This document shows, in pieces, positions 43,838-52,239 of a stretch of DNA of 64,000 nucleotides. The DNA comes from Verrucomicrobiaceae bacterium (GTDB lineage Bacteria > Verrucomicrobiota > Verrucomicrobiia > Verrucomicrobiales > Verrucomicrobiaceae). The DNA is taken from positions 1 through 64,000 of the forward strand of contig JAIBCL010000034.1 in assembly GCA_019694165.1 (NCBI GenBank), given 5' to 3'. Every line of letters starts with the position of its first letter. Positions within the stretch are counted from its first letter, which is position 1. The notes beneath the pieces were generated by a model. That model made no database searches. It worked only from the letters and a program-made list of their open reading frames with translations, and was not told the origin of the DNA. The position numbers were made by a program, and so were the translations under genes.

Positions 43838-44333
43838 GTGGGTGTGAGGTGATGGGAGCAGCTTCTGCCGCGAAGGGCCGAGCATAGTTTGGCGGACTCC
43901 ATCGGCAACGGCGTTTGTGCCGATGACCGGGCTGAACGGGTGTTCTTGAACACGGTCCAGGTCTCGGTCCCGGCGGTTTGGCAAGGACGTGCTGTGTCGC
44001 GTTCGGGCGACAAGCATCACGAGGGTCGTAGCTGCGTCGGAACCCATGTGCTTGAAGGTGCGAGAACGATCTTTCCCGCGGTGGCCTGCGTGCACTCGCG
44101 CACTCATGAGGGAAGTGTGCCGGTCGGATGAAGACCATCGGCGTGCCCTTCATATCCGCGCCCTTGGATTCATTGGACATGACGCGGCGATGCTGCCGGT
44201 CCGTGCCACTCCGTCGCGCGCCCGCCGATCGGCAGTGCAGCCGCCGTGTCGTCGTGCATTTGTTGAAGGGGGGGAACCGGCGAGGGGCTTTGGTTGCATT
44301 TCTTGAATCCACGCGTGCAGTGCGCACACGGAC
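43838..44333. other. 496-base divergent intergenic region, no gene recognised
   Basis: The region lies between the start of the DenD-like gene and the start of the beta-hydroxyacid dehydrogenase gene, which point away from each other. Open frames here have no recognisable motif. I see no strong hairpin or convincing promoter by eye. It must hold the promoters of both genes and could carry a regulator site. Confidence 0.5.
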
Positions 44334-45206
44334 ATGAACAAGCCACTCGCAGGACAAAAGATCGGTTTCGTCGGACTCGGCAACATGGGGCGGGCGAATG
44401 CGCGGCACTTGCATGACGCGGGCGCGGAGGTTGTCGTATGGAATCGCAGCGATGCGCCGGCAGAGGCCGCGGTGACGCTCGGCATGAGGCGGGCGGCGTC
44501 GCTGCCGGAGCTGGCGCGCGAGATCGGCGCGGGCGTGATCTGCATCAATCTGACGATGACCGATGTCGTCGAACGCGTGGTGTTTGGCGAGGGCGGACTG
44601 GCCGAGGGTCTGCACAAGAACGTGCTTATCATCGACTTCGGCACCACCGGAGTGCCGGAAACGAAGGAGTTTGCGCGGCGCGTGAACTGGGTGGACGCGC
44701 CGGTGTCCGGCGGGCAGGTCGGCGCCGAGGCAGCGACGCTCACGATCATGGCTGGCGGCTCGGCGGAGAATTTCCAGCGCGCGCTGCCGCTGCTTCGTGC
44801 GGTGGGAAAAAACATCACCCACATGGGCGCGAGCGGCAGCGGCCAGGTGACTAAGCTCGCGAACCAGCTCATTGTCGCGCAGACGATCGATGCAGTGGCG
44901 CAGGCTCTGCGGCTTGCGGAGCTGTCGGGCGTGGATCCCGCGCTTGTGCGCCAGGCGCTGCTCGGCGGCTTCGCGGAAAGCCGCATCCTGCAACTTCATG
45001 GCGACAGGATGGTGCGGCGCGATTTCGTTCCCGGCGGCCGCGCGACGCTACAGCTCAAGGATGTGATCTTGATGTCGCAGCTCGCGGGTTCAGTCGGCCT
45101 TGATTCGCCCACGCTGCGCAACTCGCTGGCGCAGTGGGAGAGGTTCGTGAACGAGAAGGGGCTTGGCGAGCTTGACCACTCGGGGTTGTTAAAGCTGTAT
45201 GAGTGA
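44334..45206 (+). CDS. beta-hydroxyacid dehydrogenase (LtnD/3-hydroxyisobutyrate dehydrogenase type)
   Basis: A 290-residue NAD(P)-dependent enzyme. The Rossmann motif is GFVGLGNMGRANARHL (11-26), the substrate-binding block is DAPVSGGQVGAEAATLTIMAGG (121-142, seen in parts), and the catalytic Lys is K174 with N177 in KLANQLIV. Family members oxidise 3-hydroxyisobutyrate, tartronate semialdehyde or, for LtnD, L-threonate. Lying back to back with a DenD-like gene, it may oxidise a related four-carbon or six-carbon sugar acid. The name LtnD is not claimed because discriminating residues were not checked. Confidence 0.85.
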   Translation: MNKPLAGQKIGFVGLGNMGRANARHLHDAGAEVVVWNRSDAPAEAAVTLGMRRAASLPELAREIGAGVICINLTMTDVVERVVFGEGGLAEGLHKNVLIIDFGTTGVPETKEFARRVNWVDAPVSGGQVGAEAATLTIMAGGSAENFQRALPLLRAVGKNITHMGASGSGQVTKLANQLIVAQTIDAVAQALRLAELSGVDPALVRQALLGGFAESRILQLHGDRMVRRDFVPGGRATLQLKDVILMSQLAGSVGLDSPTLRNSLAQWERFVNEKGLGELDHSGLLKLYE

Positions 45207-45263
45207 CGAGGTGGTCAAGCAGACGATCTCTTGACCCTTTGACATCTTGACCTCGGCTTGACC

Positions 45264-46022
45264 TTACGAATGCATCACCTGGCCGCCGTCGATGTTGATC
45301 GTCTGACCGGTGATGTTGCGCGCGTGATCGCTGGCGAGGAAGACGGCCATCGCGGCATACTCCTCCGGCATCTGCCAGCGGCCGAGCGGGGAGACTTTGC
45401 GGATTTTTTCACTCGCCCATGTCTCGTAATCTTGTCTCGCGGCCTCCGGCACCGCAGCCTGGCCGGCGCGCCACACAGCTTCGTTCAAATCAGTCTTCAC
45501 CATGCCGGGTGAGAGCGCATTCACGCGCACGCCGTGTGGTGCGAGGTCCTTGGCGGCGCATTGCACGAAATTGATCAGCCCGGCCTTGGCGGCGCTGTAC
45601 GGCGGATCGGTCTGGGAGCCGATCTGTCCGGCGACCGATACGAGGAAGAGCATCGAACCCCCACCGCGAGCGATGAGCTTTGGCGCGAAGGCGTGCGCGG
45701 CGTTTACCGCACCGAGCAGGTTGATCTCCAGCACGCGCGGCCAGTCGCGCGGCTCAAGGTTCCAGAAGGGAAATCCGAACTTTCCTGAACCCGCGCCGAC
45801 GGAGTAGATGACATGATCCACGACGCCGGCGTCCTCCGCAAAGGAGCGCACATCGCCGTAGCACGCCGCATCGCCGCCGGTGATGCTGCGCGCTGGGTCC
45901 GCGTCTCGGTCAAAGCCATGCACCACGCAGCCTTCCTGCACAAAGCCATCCGCGATCGCGCGACCGATGCCATTGGCCGCACCGAGCACGGCCACGCGTT
46001 TGCCTGCCAGATTCATTTCCAT
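45264..46022 (-). CDS. SDR-family oxidoreductase
   Basis: A 252-residue short-chain dehydrogenase with cofactor motif GAANGIG, catalytic Ser in LFLVSVAGQ, YSAAKAG as the Tyr/Lys motif, and the usual ITGQTINIDGGQVMHS end. It is shorter in the middle than most members, with NLLGAVNAAHAFAPKL intact. The start is M at 46022 or two codons later at 46016; the longer upstream frame is unlike protein. It is convergent with the beta-hydroxyacid dehydrogenase and likely the second sugar-oxidising SDR of the island, distinct in sequence from the first. Confidence 0.85.
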   Translation of the reverse strand: MEMNLAGKRVAVLGAANGIGRAIADGFVQEGCVVHGFDRDADPARSITGGDAACYGDVRSFAEDAGVVDHVIYSVGAGSGKFGFPFWNLEPRDWPRVLEINLLGAVNAAHAFAPKLIARGGGSMLFLVSVAGQIGSQTDPPYSAAKAGLINFVQCAAKDLAPHGVRVNALSPGMVKTDLNEAVWRAGQAAVPEAARQDYETWASEKIRKVSPLGRWQMPEEYAAMAVFLASDHARNITGQTINIDGGQVMHS

Positions 46023-46256
46023 GTGCGCATCATGAGGGCCACACGCCGTCGCGCAAGAGTGGACTCGGCTGCATCGCGCTCGGCGGTTCGTCCGCAGCCG
46101 AAGGATCGTGCGTGCGTTTTGTTTGGTGGCGTGCTCCCAGCAGCGGCCGCTTGGCTTTGGCAGCCAAGATTTCCGGCATCGCAACTTGACGAGGTGCCAG
46201 GCCTTGTTATTGAGATTGTGTCTCAACAAGAAACCCCCACACTTTGCCTCCGACTC

Positions 46257-47015
46257 ATGTTTGCCACTTCACGCATATCGATCACTACTGCCTGCGCCTT
46301 GGTTGTGGCCCTCATCGTGCCGCACGCTGTTCTCGCTGCTGAGCGCCGCTTCACCTACAGCTACGAGACGACCACGGCTCCGAAGGGTGCGTGGGAACTC
46401 GAGCAATGGTTCACTTGGAAGGGTGCAAATGATGAGGACGCTTTCACGTTTCGCCACGAGCTGGAGTATGGCCTCAGCGACAGCCTGCAGCTCGGCTTCT
46501 ATCTTTCCGACTGGCAGCTCACCCGCCCACACAATGGCGGATCCGAAACAGAATGGAGTTCGGCAGGCGCGGAAGTGATCTACAGTATGTCTTACCCGAC
46601 GAAGGACTCGGTCGGCTCCGCCCTATATGGCGAGTTCAAGATCGGCCCCGAGGTCTTTGCGTTTGAGAGCAAGCTCCTGCTGCAGAAAAACTTCGGCCCG
46701 CTCACTCTGGTGTACAATTTCGTCCTCGAAGCCGAATGGGAAGGCGACCACTACGAGGAAGACGTGGGCGTGATCGAGAACACCGTTGGCTTGAGCTATC
46801 AGTTCACGCCGGGCCTCTTTCTAGGAGCCGAGGCCATGCATGAGGTGGAATTCGAAGGCTGGCAGGATGCCGGGCCGCATGTGGTCGGGGCGGGGCCAAA
46901 CATCTCGTTCAGGAAGGGCAGCTTCTTTGCCACAGTGACCGGCCTGTTTCAGTTTTCCAACGTGGATGACGAACCGGATCATCAGATTCGATTGATCGCG
47001 GGGTTCCATTTCTGA
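46257..47015 (+). CDS. predicted outer-membrane beta-barrel protein
   Basis: A 252-residue protein with a signal peptide (about 1-27, ending VLAA). After it comes a chain of alternating amphipathic strands rich in Tyr, Phe and Trp (YSYETTTAPKGAWELEQWF, SLQLGFYLSDWQL, GALYG-like turns, LTLVYNFVLEAEWEG) and a C-terminal Phe (LIAGFHF), the classical outer-membrane barrel ending. No porin family could be named. It is upstream of, and 21 bases from, a small cytochrome c gene on the same strand. Confidence 0.75.
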   Translation: MFATSRISITTACALVVALIVPHAVLAAERRFTYSYETTTAPKGAWELEQWFTWKGANDEDAFTFRHELEYGLSDSLQLGFYLSDWQLTRPHNGGSETEWSSAGAEVIYSMSYPTKDSVGSALYGEFKIGPEVFAFESKLLLQKNFGPLTLVYNFVLEAEWEGDHYEEDVGVIENTVGLSYQFTPGLFLGAEAMHEVEFEGWQDAGPHVVGAGPNISFRKGSFFATVTGLFQFSNVDDEPDHQIRLIAGFHF

Positions 47016-47036
47016 ACCCGAATCCCTCTCTTCTCA

Positions 47037-47378
47037 ATGAAGCGACGCCGCCAAACAAGCACCCGAAGCAGCGCCTGCGGCCTCGTGCTCGCTACGATTT
47101 GCGTGGCATTGTGCAACTGCCAGTCGCTCAACGAAGCCGCGCCGCCCGTTGCAACCGCAGCTCCCCATGCTGCCGCTCAACTCGAATTCGGGAGGAATCT
47201 TTACGTTACAAAGTGTGCGAAGTGCCATGCACCGGAGCCCGTGCGCAAATACTCGGTCTCGAAGTGGGAGGAACTCATCCCGGAGATGGCCGAAGAGACC
47301 CGCCTTACACCCGGTGAAACAGCCGCCGTGCGCGACTACGTCATGGCTGTGCTGGCCTACCACGGTCCACGAGGTTGA
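47037..47378 (+). CDS. small exported c-type cytochrome
   Basis: A 113-residue protein with an N-terminal hydrophobic export segment containing several Cys (residues 14-28) and one heme-binding motif C60-x2-C63-H64 in LYVTKCAKCHAPEP. The later Met in IPEMAEETRL is placed to be the axial ligand. Size and order fit a mono-heme cytochrome c domain. A lipoprotein anchor near C26 or C28 is possible but the lipobox is imperfect. It may share a transcript with the barrel gene 21 bases upstream. Confidence 0.75.
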   Translation: MKRRRQTSTRSSACGLVLATICVALCNCQSLNEAAPPVATAAPHAAAQLEFGRNLYVTKCAKCHAPEPVRKYSVSKWEELIPEMAEETRLTPGETAAVRDYVMAVLAYHGPRG

Positions 47379-47557
47379 AGGTGCTTGGGATGCCGGCCGG
47401 GAGAAAGACCTTGCTTTACCGGCGGTCGCCCCCACTTTACCGGCCCTCGCGTCCCCGGCCATCCGGGCTTCGGCGGACGATGCGGGGAACGTCACCAGCC
47501 TCCTGGAGCGGGAGGCCATGACGTCACCACCATCGCTCCACAACCCAAACATCATCA

Positions 47558-49234
47558 ATGAGTGCAGCTACTCTCTCGGAAATGATCGCCGGATCATTCC
47601 GGGCGCTCAACGAAGGATCCATCGTCAAAGGCCGGATCCTCGAAATCAAACCTCAGATCGTCCTCGTCGACATCGGCTACAAGTCCGAAGGCGCGATCCC
47701 CGCGAATGAATTTGAAGACGAAGACATTCAGGTGGGTGACGAGGTCGAAGTTCTTCTCGAACGTCTCGAAAACGACGAGGGCATGGTCGTGCTCTCGAAG
47801 GAAAAAGCCGCCCACCGCCAGAATTGGGACAAGATTTTCAAGGTCTATCAGGAAGGCGGCCTCGTGAAGGGCAAGGTGAAGTCCGTCGTCAAAGGCGGCC
47901 TCATGGTCAATGTCGGTGTCGAGGCATTCCTGCCCGGCAGCCAGATCGACATCATCCCGCCGAAGGACCTCAACGAGTACGTCGGCAAGGTGTACGAGTT
48001 CAAGATCGTCAAGATCAACGACGACCGCAAGAACATCGTGCTCTCCCGCCGCGAAGTCATCGAGGCGGAACGCGCCGAGCAGCGCCAGAAGTTCCTCGAT
48101 TCGGTCAAGCCCGGCGACAAGGTGCAGGGCGTCGTCAAGAACATCACCGACTTCGGTGTGTTCGTGGACCTCAACGGCATGGACGGCCTGCTCCACATCA
48201 CGGACATGTCGTGGGGCCGCTTGAACCATCCTTCCGAAATGGTCGGCATCGGCCAGAAGCTCGAGGTGCAGATCCTCGAAGTGAACCGCGAGAAGGAGCG
48301 CGTCTCCCTCGGCCTCAAGCAGATGGCCAACAACCCGTGGGAAAACATCGAAGGCCGCTATCCCGTGGGCCACAAGGTCCGCGGCAAGGTTACCAAGCTC
48401 GTCGCCTACGGCGCATTCGTCGAAGTCGAGGAAGGCGTCGAAGGCCTCGTGCACGTCTCCGAACTCTCCTGGGTCAAGCGTATCGCGCGTCCGTCCGACG
48501 TGCTCACCGTGGGCCAGGAAATCGAAGCCGTCGTGCTCGGCATCAACAAGGAGGAGCGCAAGATCTCCCTCGGTGTGCGCCAGCTCGAAACCAACCCTTG
48601 GGACGACATCGACATCCGCTACCCCGTGGGCACCAATCTCAAGCGCCCGATCCGCAACCTCACCGCTTATGGTGCTTTTGTGGAGCTGGAGGAAGGCATC
48701 GACGGCATGATCCACGTCAGCGATTTGAGCTGGACGCGGAAGATCAACCATCCGTCCGAGCTGCTCAAGAAGGGCCAGGAAGTTGAGGCCACCGTGCTCG
48801 GCATCGACAAGGCCAATCAGCGCATCTCCCTTGGTATGAAGCAGCTCGAGACCGACCCCTGGTCGAAGATCGACGAACGCTTCAAGGTCGGCGACCTCGT
48901 CAAAGGCAAGGTCGCGAAGATCGCCAGCTTCGGCGCCTTCGTCGAACTCGAGGACGACATCGACGGCCTCGTGCACATCAGCCAGATAAGCGAGGACCAT
49001 GTGGCCCGCGTCAAAGACAAGCTCAATGTCGGCGACGAAGTCGAGGCCCGCGTCATCAAGGTGGACAAGGTCGAGCGCCGTATCGGTCTTTCGATCAAGG
49101 CCGTCAATTACGACGAAGCCGATCTCAAGCGCGAAAGCCAGGCATTCGAAAGCCTCCGCCCGAGCACCGACCTGGTCGGACTCGAGCAGGCCTTCAAGTT
49201 CGCCACCGAAGAATGGCGTCCCGGCCAGGAGTAA
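47558..49234 (+). CDS. rpsA: 30S ribosomal protein S1
   Basis: A 558-residue protein made of six S1 (OB-fold) RNA-binding repeats at about 20-90, 105-170, 190-262, 275-349, 360-434 and 445-520. Repeats 3-6 are nearly uniform, each containing a GAFVE or GVFVD-type strand, GL(V)H(V/I)S and ISLG or VSLG. S1 binds mRNA leaders and helps the 30S subunit load them. The ATG at 47558 gives the expected N-terminus (MSAATLSEMIAGSF), and the length fits S1. It is monocistronic, with a clear terminator 32 bases after the stop. Confidence 0.97.
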   Translation: MSAATLSEMIAGSFRALNEGSIVKGRILEIKPQIVLVDIGYKSEGAIPANEFEDEDIQVGDEVEVLLERLENDEGMVVLSKEKAAHRQNWDKIFKVYQEGGLVKGKVKSVVKGGLMVNVGVEAFLPGSQIDIIPPKDLNEYVGKVYEFKIVKINDDRKNIVLSRREVIEAERAEQRQKFLDSVKPGDKVQGVVKNITDFGVFVDLNGMDGLLHITDMSWGRLNHPSEMVGIGQKLEVQILEVNREKERVSLGLKQMANNPWENIEGRYPVGHKVRGKVTKLVAYGAFVEVEEGVEGLVHVSELSWVKRIARPSDVLTVGQEIEAVVLGINKEERKISLGVRQLETNPWDDIDIRYPVGTNLKRPIRNLTAYGAFVELEEGIDGMIHVSDLSWTRKINHPSELLKKGQEVEATVLGIDKANQRISLGMKQLETDPWSKIDERFKVGDLVKGKVAKIASFGAFVELEDDIDGLVHISQISEDHVARVKDKLNVGDEVEARVIKVDKVERRIGLSIKAVNYDEADLKRESQAFESLRPSTDLVGLEQAFKFATEEWRPGQE

Positions 49235-49266
49235 TCCGCCGACACCCAAACTCAGGTCGATTACAG

Positions 49267-49294
49267 GAGGGACGCCGCAAGGCGTCCCTCTTTT
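49267..49294 (+). terminator. Rho-independent terminator of rpsA
   Basis: A perfect 10-bp stem, GAGGGACGCC pairing with GGCGTCCCTC, closes a GCAA tetraloop and is followed directly by TTTT. It lies 32 bases after the rpsA stop and before the convergent 2-hydroxyacid dehydrogenase gene. Confidence 0.9.
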
Positions 49295-49331
49295 CGTTGC
49301 AAACCGGACGCCAGCATCTGACTCGCCCTGG

Positions 49332-50270
49332 TCACACCACGGGGGTGAGCAGGGGCTGGCCGGCAAAGTGCGCGGCGAGATTGCGCACGACAAGATCTGC
49401 CATCGCCCCGCGCGTCTCGCGGGTGGCGCTGCCGACGTGAGGGAGCAACACCGTTCTGTCACACTTCAGCAGCCCCGCGGAGACATGCGGTTCGTTTTCG
49501 AATACATCCAGGCCCGCGGCATTGATCGTGCCCGCCTCCAACGCGAGCACGAGCGCCGCTTCATCGACGATGGATCCACGAGCGATGTTGATGAGCGTCC
49601 CCTCTCTGCCGAGCGCGGCGAGTACGTCCGCATTCACCAAGTGTCGCGTCTCCGCACCGCCCGCGCAGGCTACGACGAGGAAATCCGATTCGTGTGCGAG
49701 GTCGATGAGCGAATCCACAAACCGAAAGGGCACGGGCTGCGCCTTGCGGCCATGATACAAGATGTCCATTCCCAGCACACCCAGCCGAGCGGCGATCCCT
49801 TTGCCTATGCGGCCGAGTCCGAGAATTCCGGCAGCCTTCCCCCGCAAGGAACTTGCAAGCTCAAACGGTCCGCCGGGCCACTTCCCGTCGTGCAGGTAGC
49901 GGTTTGCCGCAGCCAGCTTGCGGCTGGTCATCAATACCAGCGCCAGGGCGATGTCGGCCACGTCATCAGTGAGTACGTCGGGCGTGTTTGTCACACGGAT
50001 GCCGCGCCCTTGGCAGTATCCGACCGGCACACCGTCGTAGCCGGCACCGAACACCGAGATGATCTCCACACACGGAAGTCGCTCAAGCACCTCCCGGCCA
50101 TAGTTCGTGCCGCCTGAGCCGACGATCCCGCGGATCGACTGCCCGATACGGGCGACTAGTGCGGACGTGTCGGTGTCACCAAAACACTCGTGGCACTCGT
50201 ATCGGGCACGCAGCGGCGCGGACAGAAATTCTGGAAGCGGAGCGAGAAAGAGGATGTCTGGTTTTGTCAT
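49332..50270 (-). CDS. D-isomer-specific 2-hydroxyacid dehydrogenase
   Basis: A 312-residue NAD(P)-dependent enzyme. The nucleotide-binding motif is GILGLGRIGKGIAARLG. Catalytic blocks follow in order: INIARGSIVDEAAL (Arg), LDVFENEPHV (Glu region) and LLPHVGSAT (His). GTNYGREVLERLP and GAGYDGVPVGYC belong to the substrate domain. It reduces glyoxylate, hydroxypyruvate or a related 2-keto acid. It is convergent with rpsA and apparently monocistronic. Confidence 0.9.
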   Translation of the reverse strand: MTKPDILFLAPLPEFLSAPLRARYECHECFGDTDTSALVARIGQSIRGIVGSGGTNYGREVLERLPCVEIISVFGAGYDGVPVGYCQGRGIRVTNTPDVLTDDVADIALALVLMTSRKLAAANRYLHDGKWPGGPFELASSLRGKAAGILGLGRIGKGIAARLGVLGMDILYHGRKAQPVPFRFVDSLIDLAHESDFLVVACAGGAETRHLVNADVLAALGREGTLINIARGSIVDEAALVLALEAGTINAAGLDVFENEPHVSAGLLKCDRTVLLPHVGSATRETRGAMADLVVRNLAAHFAGQPLLTPVV

Positions 50271-50355
50271 GCCGCCGTGAGAATGAAACAGGCCCCCCGG
50301 CGAGACGAGCGAAAAAACAAATCCATGCGGCGTCGCACTCCGCTGGTGACGGACG

Positions 50356-50667
50356 TCAGATGCACCCCACAGGCTTCGGAATGCCCGCGATCTTCGAGGA
50401 CTTCTTCAGCGGTCCGCCTGGGAAGAGATCGTAGAGTTCCTTTGTGGTCACGACCCCGCTCTTGCCCATGCTGCGGATGGTGAGTGCAGCTCCCTTCGCC
50501 TGCTGCTCGCGCAGGTAGCGGATCACTTTCATGTGCGCCGCTGTCAGCGTGCCAATGCCCTCTTCCACCGCGATGGCGGCGGCGATCTGCTCGCTCCATT
50601 GCGACATGTCCGTGAGGTAGCCCTCCTCATTCACATCCACTTCAGTTCCAGCGATGATTCTTTTCAT
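50356..50667 (-). CDS. TusE/DsrC-family sulfur-carrier protein
   Basis: A 103-residue protein of the TusE/DsrC family: VDVNEEGYLTDMSQWSEQIAAAIA, then LTAAHMKVIRYLRE, and the C-terminal arm GIPKPVGCI with the penultimate Cys. The second cysteine of true DsrC, about ten residues earlier, is replaced by Ser here (KKSSKIAG), so it is of the single-Cys TusE/RspA-like type. That Cys would carry persulfide sulfur. The start at 50667 (MKRIIAG) is chosen from the family N-terminus. It is downstream of an SQR-like flavoprotein gene, supporting a sulfur-transfer role. Confidence 0.85.
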   Translation of the reverse strand: MKRIIAGTEVDVNEEGYLTDMSQWSEQIAAAIAVEEGIGTLTAAHMKVIRYLREQQAKGAALTIRSMGKSGVVTTKELYDLFPGGPLKKSSKIAGIPKPVGCI

Positions 50668-50708
50668 GATCTGCGTGTCCGTATTCTCAATTCGTGGTTC
50701 AAGACTAG

Positions 50709-51944
50709 TCATTCCGGCATGGCCGCCGGCTTCTTCTTCTGGCGGCTGATGCCCGGCAGCGGCCAGCCTCGGAGCAATACATTCCAATACACATGACGGA
50801 ATGCCAGTTTTCCGAGGTGATTCAGACGCGACTCCTCGAGCAGCTTCATCGGGCCGAAGGAAAACGGGAAGCCGCCTTCATGAGGTTCGTACTCGTAGTT
50901 GAAATCGATGAGCAATGCCTTCCCGTTGCCAGACTCCACGAAGCAGTTCGAGTGACCGTCGAATTCCTCCTTCAACGGCCGGCCTGCGATGTGCAGAAGA
51001 ATGTTGTCCGCCAGCGTCTCGCTCTCGAAGTGCGCCACAGAGCCGGCTTTCGACGCCGGCAGATTCGTTGCGTCGCCGATCACAAACACATCGGGGTGCT
51101 GCAACGATTGCAGCGTATGCTTGTGCGTCGGGATGAAGTCCAGATCGTCGCCAAGGCCCGAGCGGCGCACTGCCTCGTCCCCCATGTTGGTCGGGGTCGT
51201 GACGAGCAGGTCATACGGCACCTCGCGACCGTCGAAACAGACGAGCTTGTCGTGTTCCTGGTCCACACGCTCCGCGACGAAGTCCGTCACGATCTCGATT
51301 CCCTTGTCCGTGAGAAGGTGGCCCAGCTTTTTCGAGGCTTTTGGCTTTGTAAACGCACCTGACAGTGGCGTCACATAGGTGAGCTTCACCTTTTCCCGAA
51401 TGCCGCGCTCACGGAAAAACGTATCTGCCAGGAAAGTGAATTCGAGCGGTGCCACCGGACATTTGACTGGCATCTCGTTCACATGCACGACAAGCCGCCC
51501 TTCGGAGAACGCAGCCAGTTTGTCCCGCAATGCCTTCGCGCCGTCGAGGGTGTAGAAGTCATGAACGTTCACGCGCCACTTTGGACCGAGCATCCCCTCC
51601 GTTTCTTCCGGCGCGGTGCGGCAGCCGGTGGCAATGATCAGCACGTCGTACCGGAGTTCCCTCCCATCTTTCAGCGCCACCATGCGCTGATCGGGCGTGA
51701 TCGCGGCGATTTCAGCCACCACGAATGCCACCCCCGACGGGATGAAATTTTGCGCAGGCCGGACGATGTCATGTTCCGTGTAACCGCCGAACGGCAGGAA
51801 GAGCAGTCCGGGCTGGTACAAGTGCCGGTCGGAGCGGTCCACCACCGTGATGCGCCATTCCGCCCCTGGCAGTTTCCTGCGCAGATGGCTGGCCATCATG
51901 GTGCCCGCCGTACCGGCGCCGAGGATGAGGAGGTGCTTGTTCAT
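50709..51944 (-). CDS. sulfide:quinone oxidoreductase-like flavoprotein
   Basis: A 411-residue FAD-dependent oxidoreductase. The N-terminal dinucleotide fold has ILGAGTAGTMMASHL, then TVVDRSDRHLYQPGLLFLPFGGY. VKCPVAPLEF contains the first redox Cys of SQR enzymes, and VFVIGDATNLPASKAGSVAHFE binds FAD. A later CFVESGNGKALLIDFNYEYEP supplies the second Cys region. It would oxidise sulfide at the membrane and pass electrons to quinone; related enzymes with other thiol substrates cannot be excluded. It is co-directional with the TusE-like gene 41 bases downstream. Confidence 0.8.
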   Translation of the reverse strand: MNKHLLILGAGTAGTMMASHLRRKLPGAEWRITVVDRSDRHLYQPGLLFLPFGGYTEHDIVRPAQNFIPSGVAFVVAEIAAITPDQRMVALKDGRELRYDVLIIATGCRTAPEETEGMLGPKWRVNVHDFYTLDGAKALRDKLAAFSEGRLVVHVNEMPVKCPVAPLEFTFLADTFFRERGIREKVKLTYVTPLSGAFTKPKASKKLGHLLTDKGIEIVTDFVAERVDQEHDKLVCFDGREVPYDLLVTTPTNMGDEAVRRSGLGDDLDFIPTHKHTLQSLQHPDVFVIGDATNLPASKAGSVAHFESETLADNILLHIAGRPLKEEFDGHSNCFVESGNGKALLIDFNYEYEPHEGGFPFSFGPMKLLEESRLNHLGKLAFRHVYWNVLLRGWPLPGISRQKKKPAAMPE

Positions 51945-51969
51945 GGGGCCGAAAAACTGCCACACACCT

Positions 51970-51989
51970 ATATGCGCGTATGAGCATAT
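51970..51989. promoter_or_regulatory. palindrome upstream of the SQR-like gene, possible operator
   Basis: ATATGC at 51970-51975 and GCATAT at 51984-51989 form a perfect 6-base inverted repeat with 8 bases between, 25 bases above the SQR-like start codon. Half-sites of this ATAT type are used by ArsR-family regulators, including sulfide- and persulfide-sensing members. The match is suggestive only. Confidence 0.4.
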
Positions 51990-52239
51990 GCAAGCTTAAA
52001 CTTTTAGAACTTCGCCGCCAACCCTGGCAACGCAGGCAGGCGGAGAATCGCACGCCCCTGGCCCGGGTCCGCATCGCCACTGCAAAGGGGAACTCTGCAT
52101 TCCGGATTCTGCCCGCCTCCGACCATTTCGCTCTGCCCCCTGACTGATGGAGGAAACCGCTCCACGCGTTGTAGGGAGACGACGCACCGAGAGAACTGAC
52201 TGCCCTCGGACGATCTACTCTACCCCAGACTGCCGCATC

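Noticed and set aside
47594-49462. A very long open frame (622 codons) antisense to rpsA
   Set aside because: It mirrors the regular codon pattern of the S1 repeats, is acidic and repetitive, and has no recognisable family. Such mirror frames are expected in GC-rich coding DNA.
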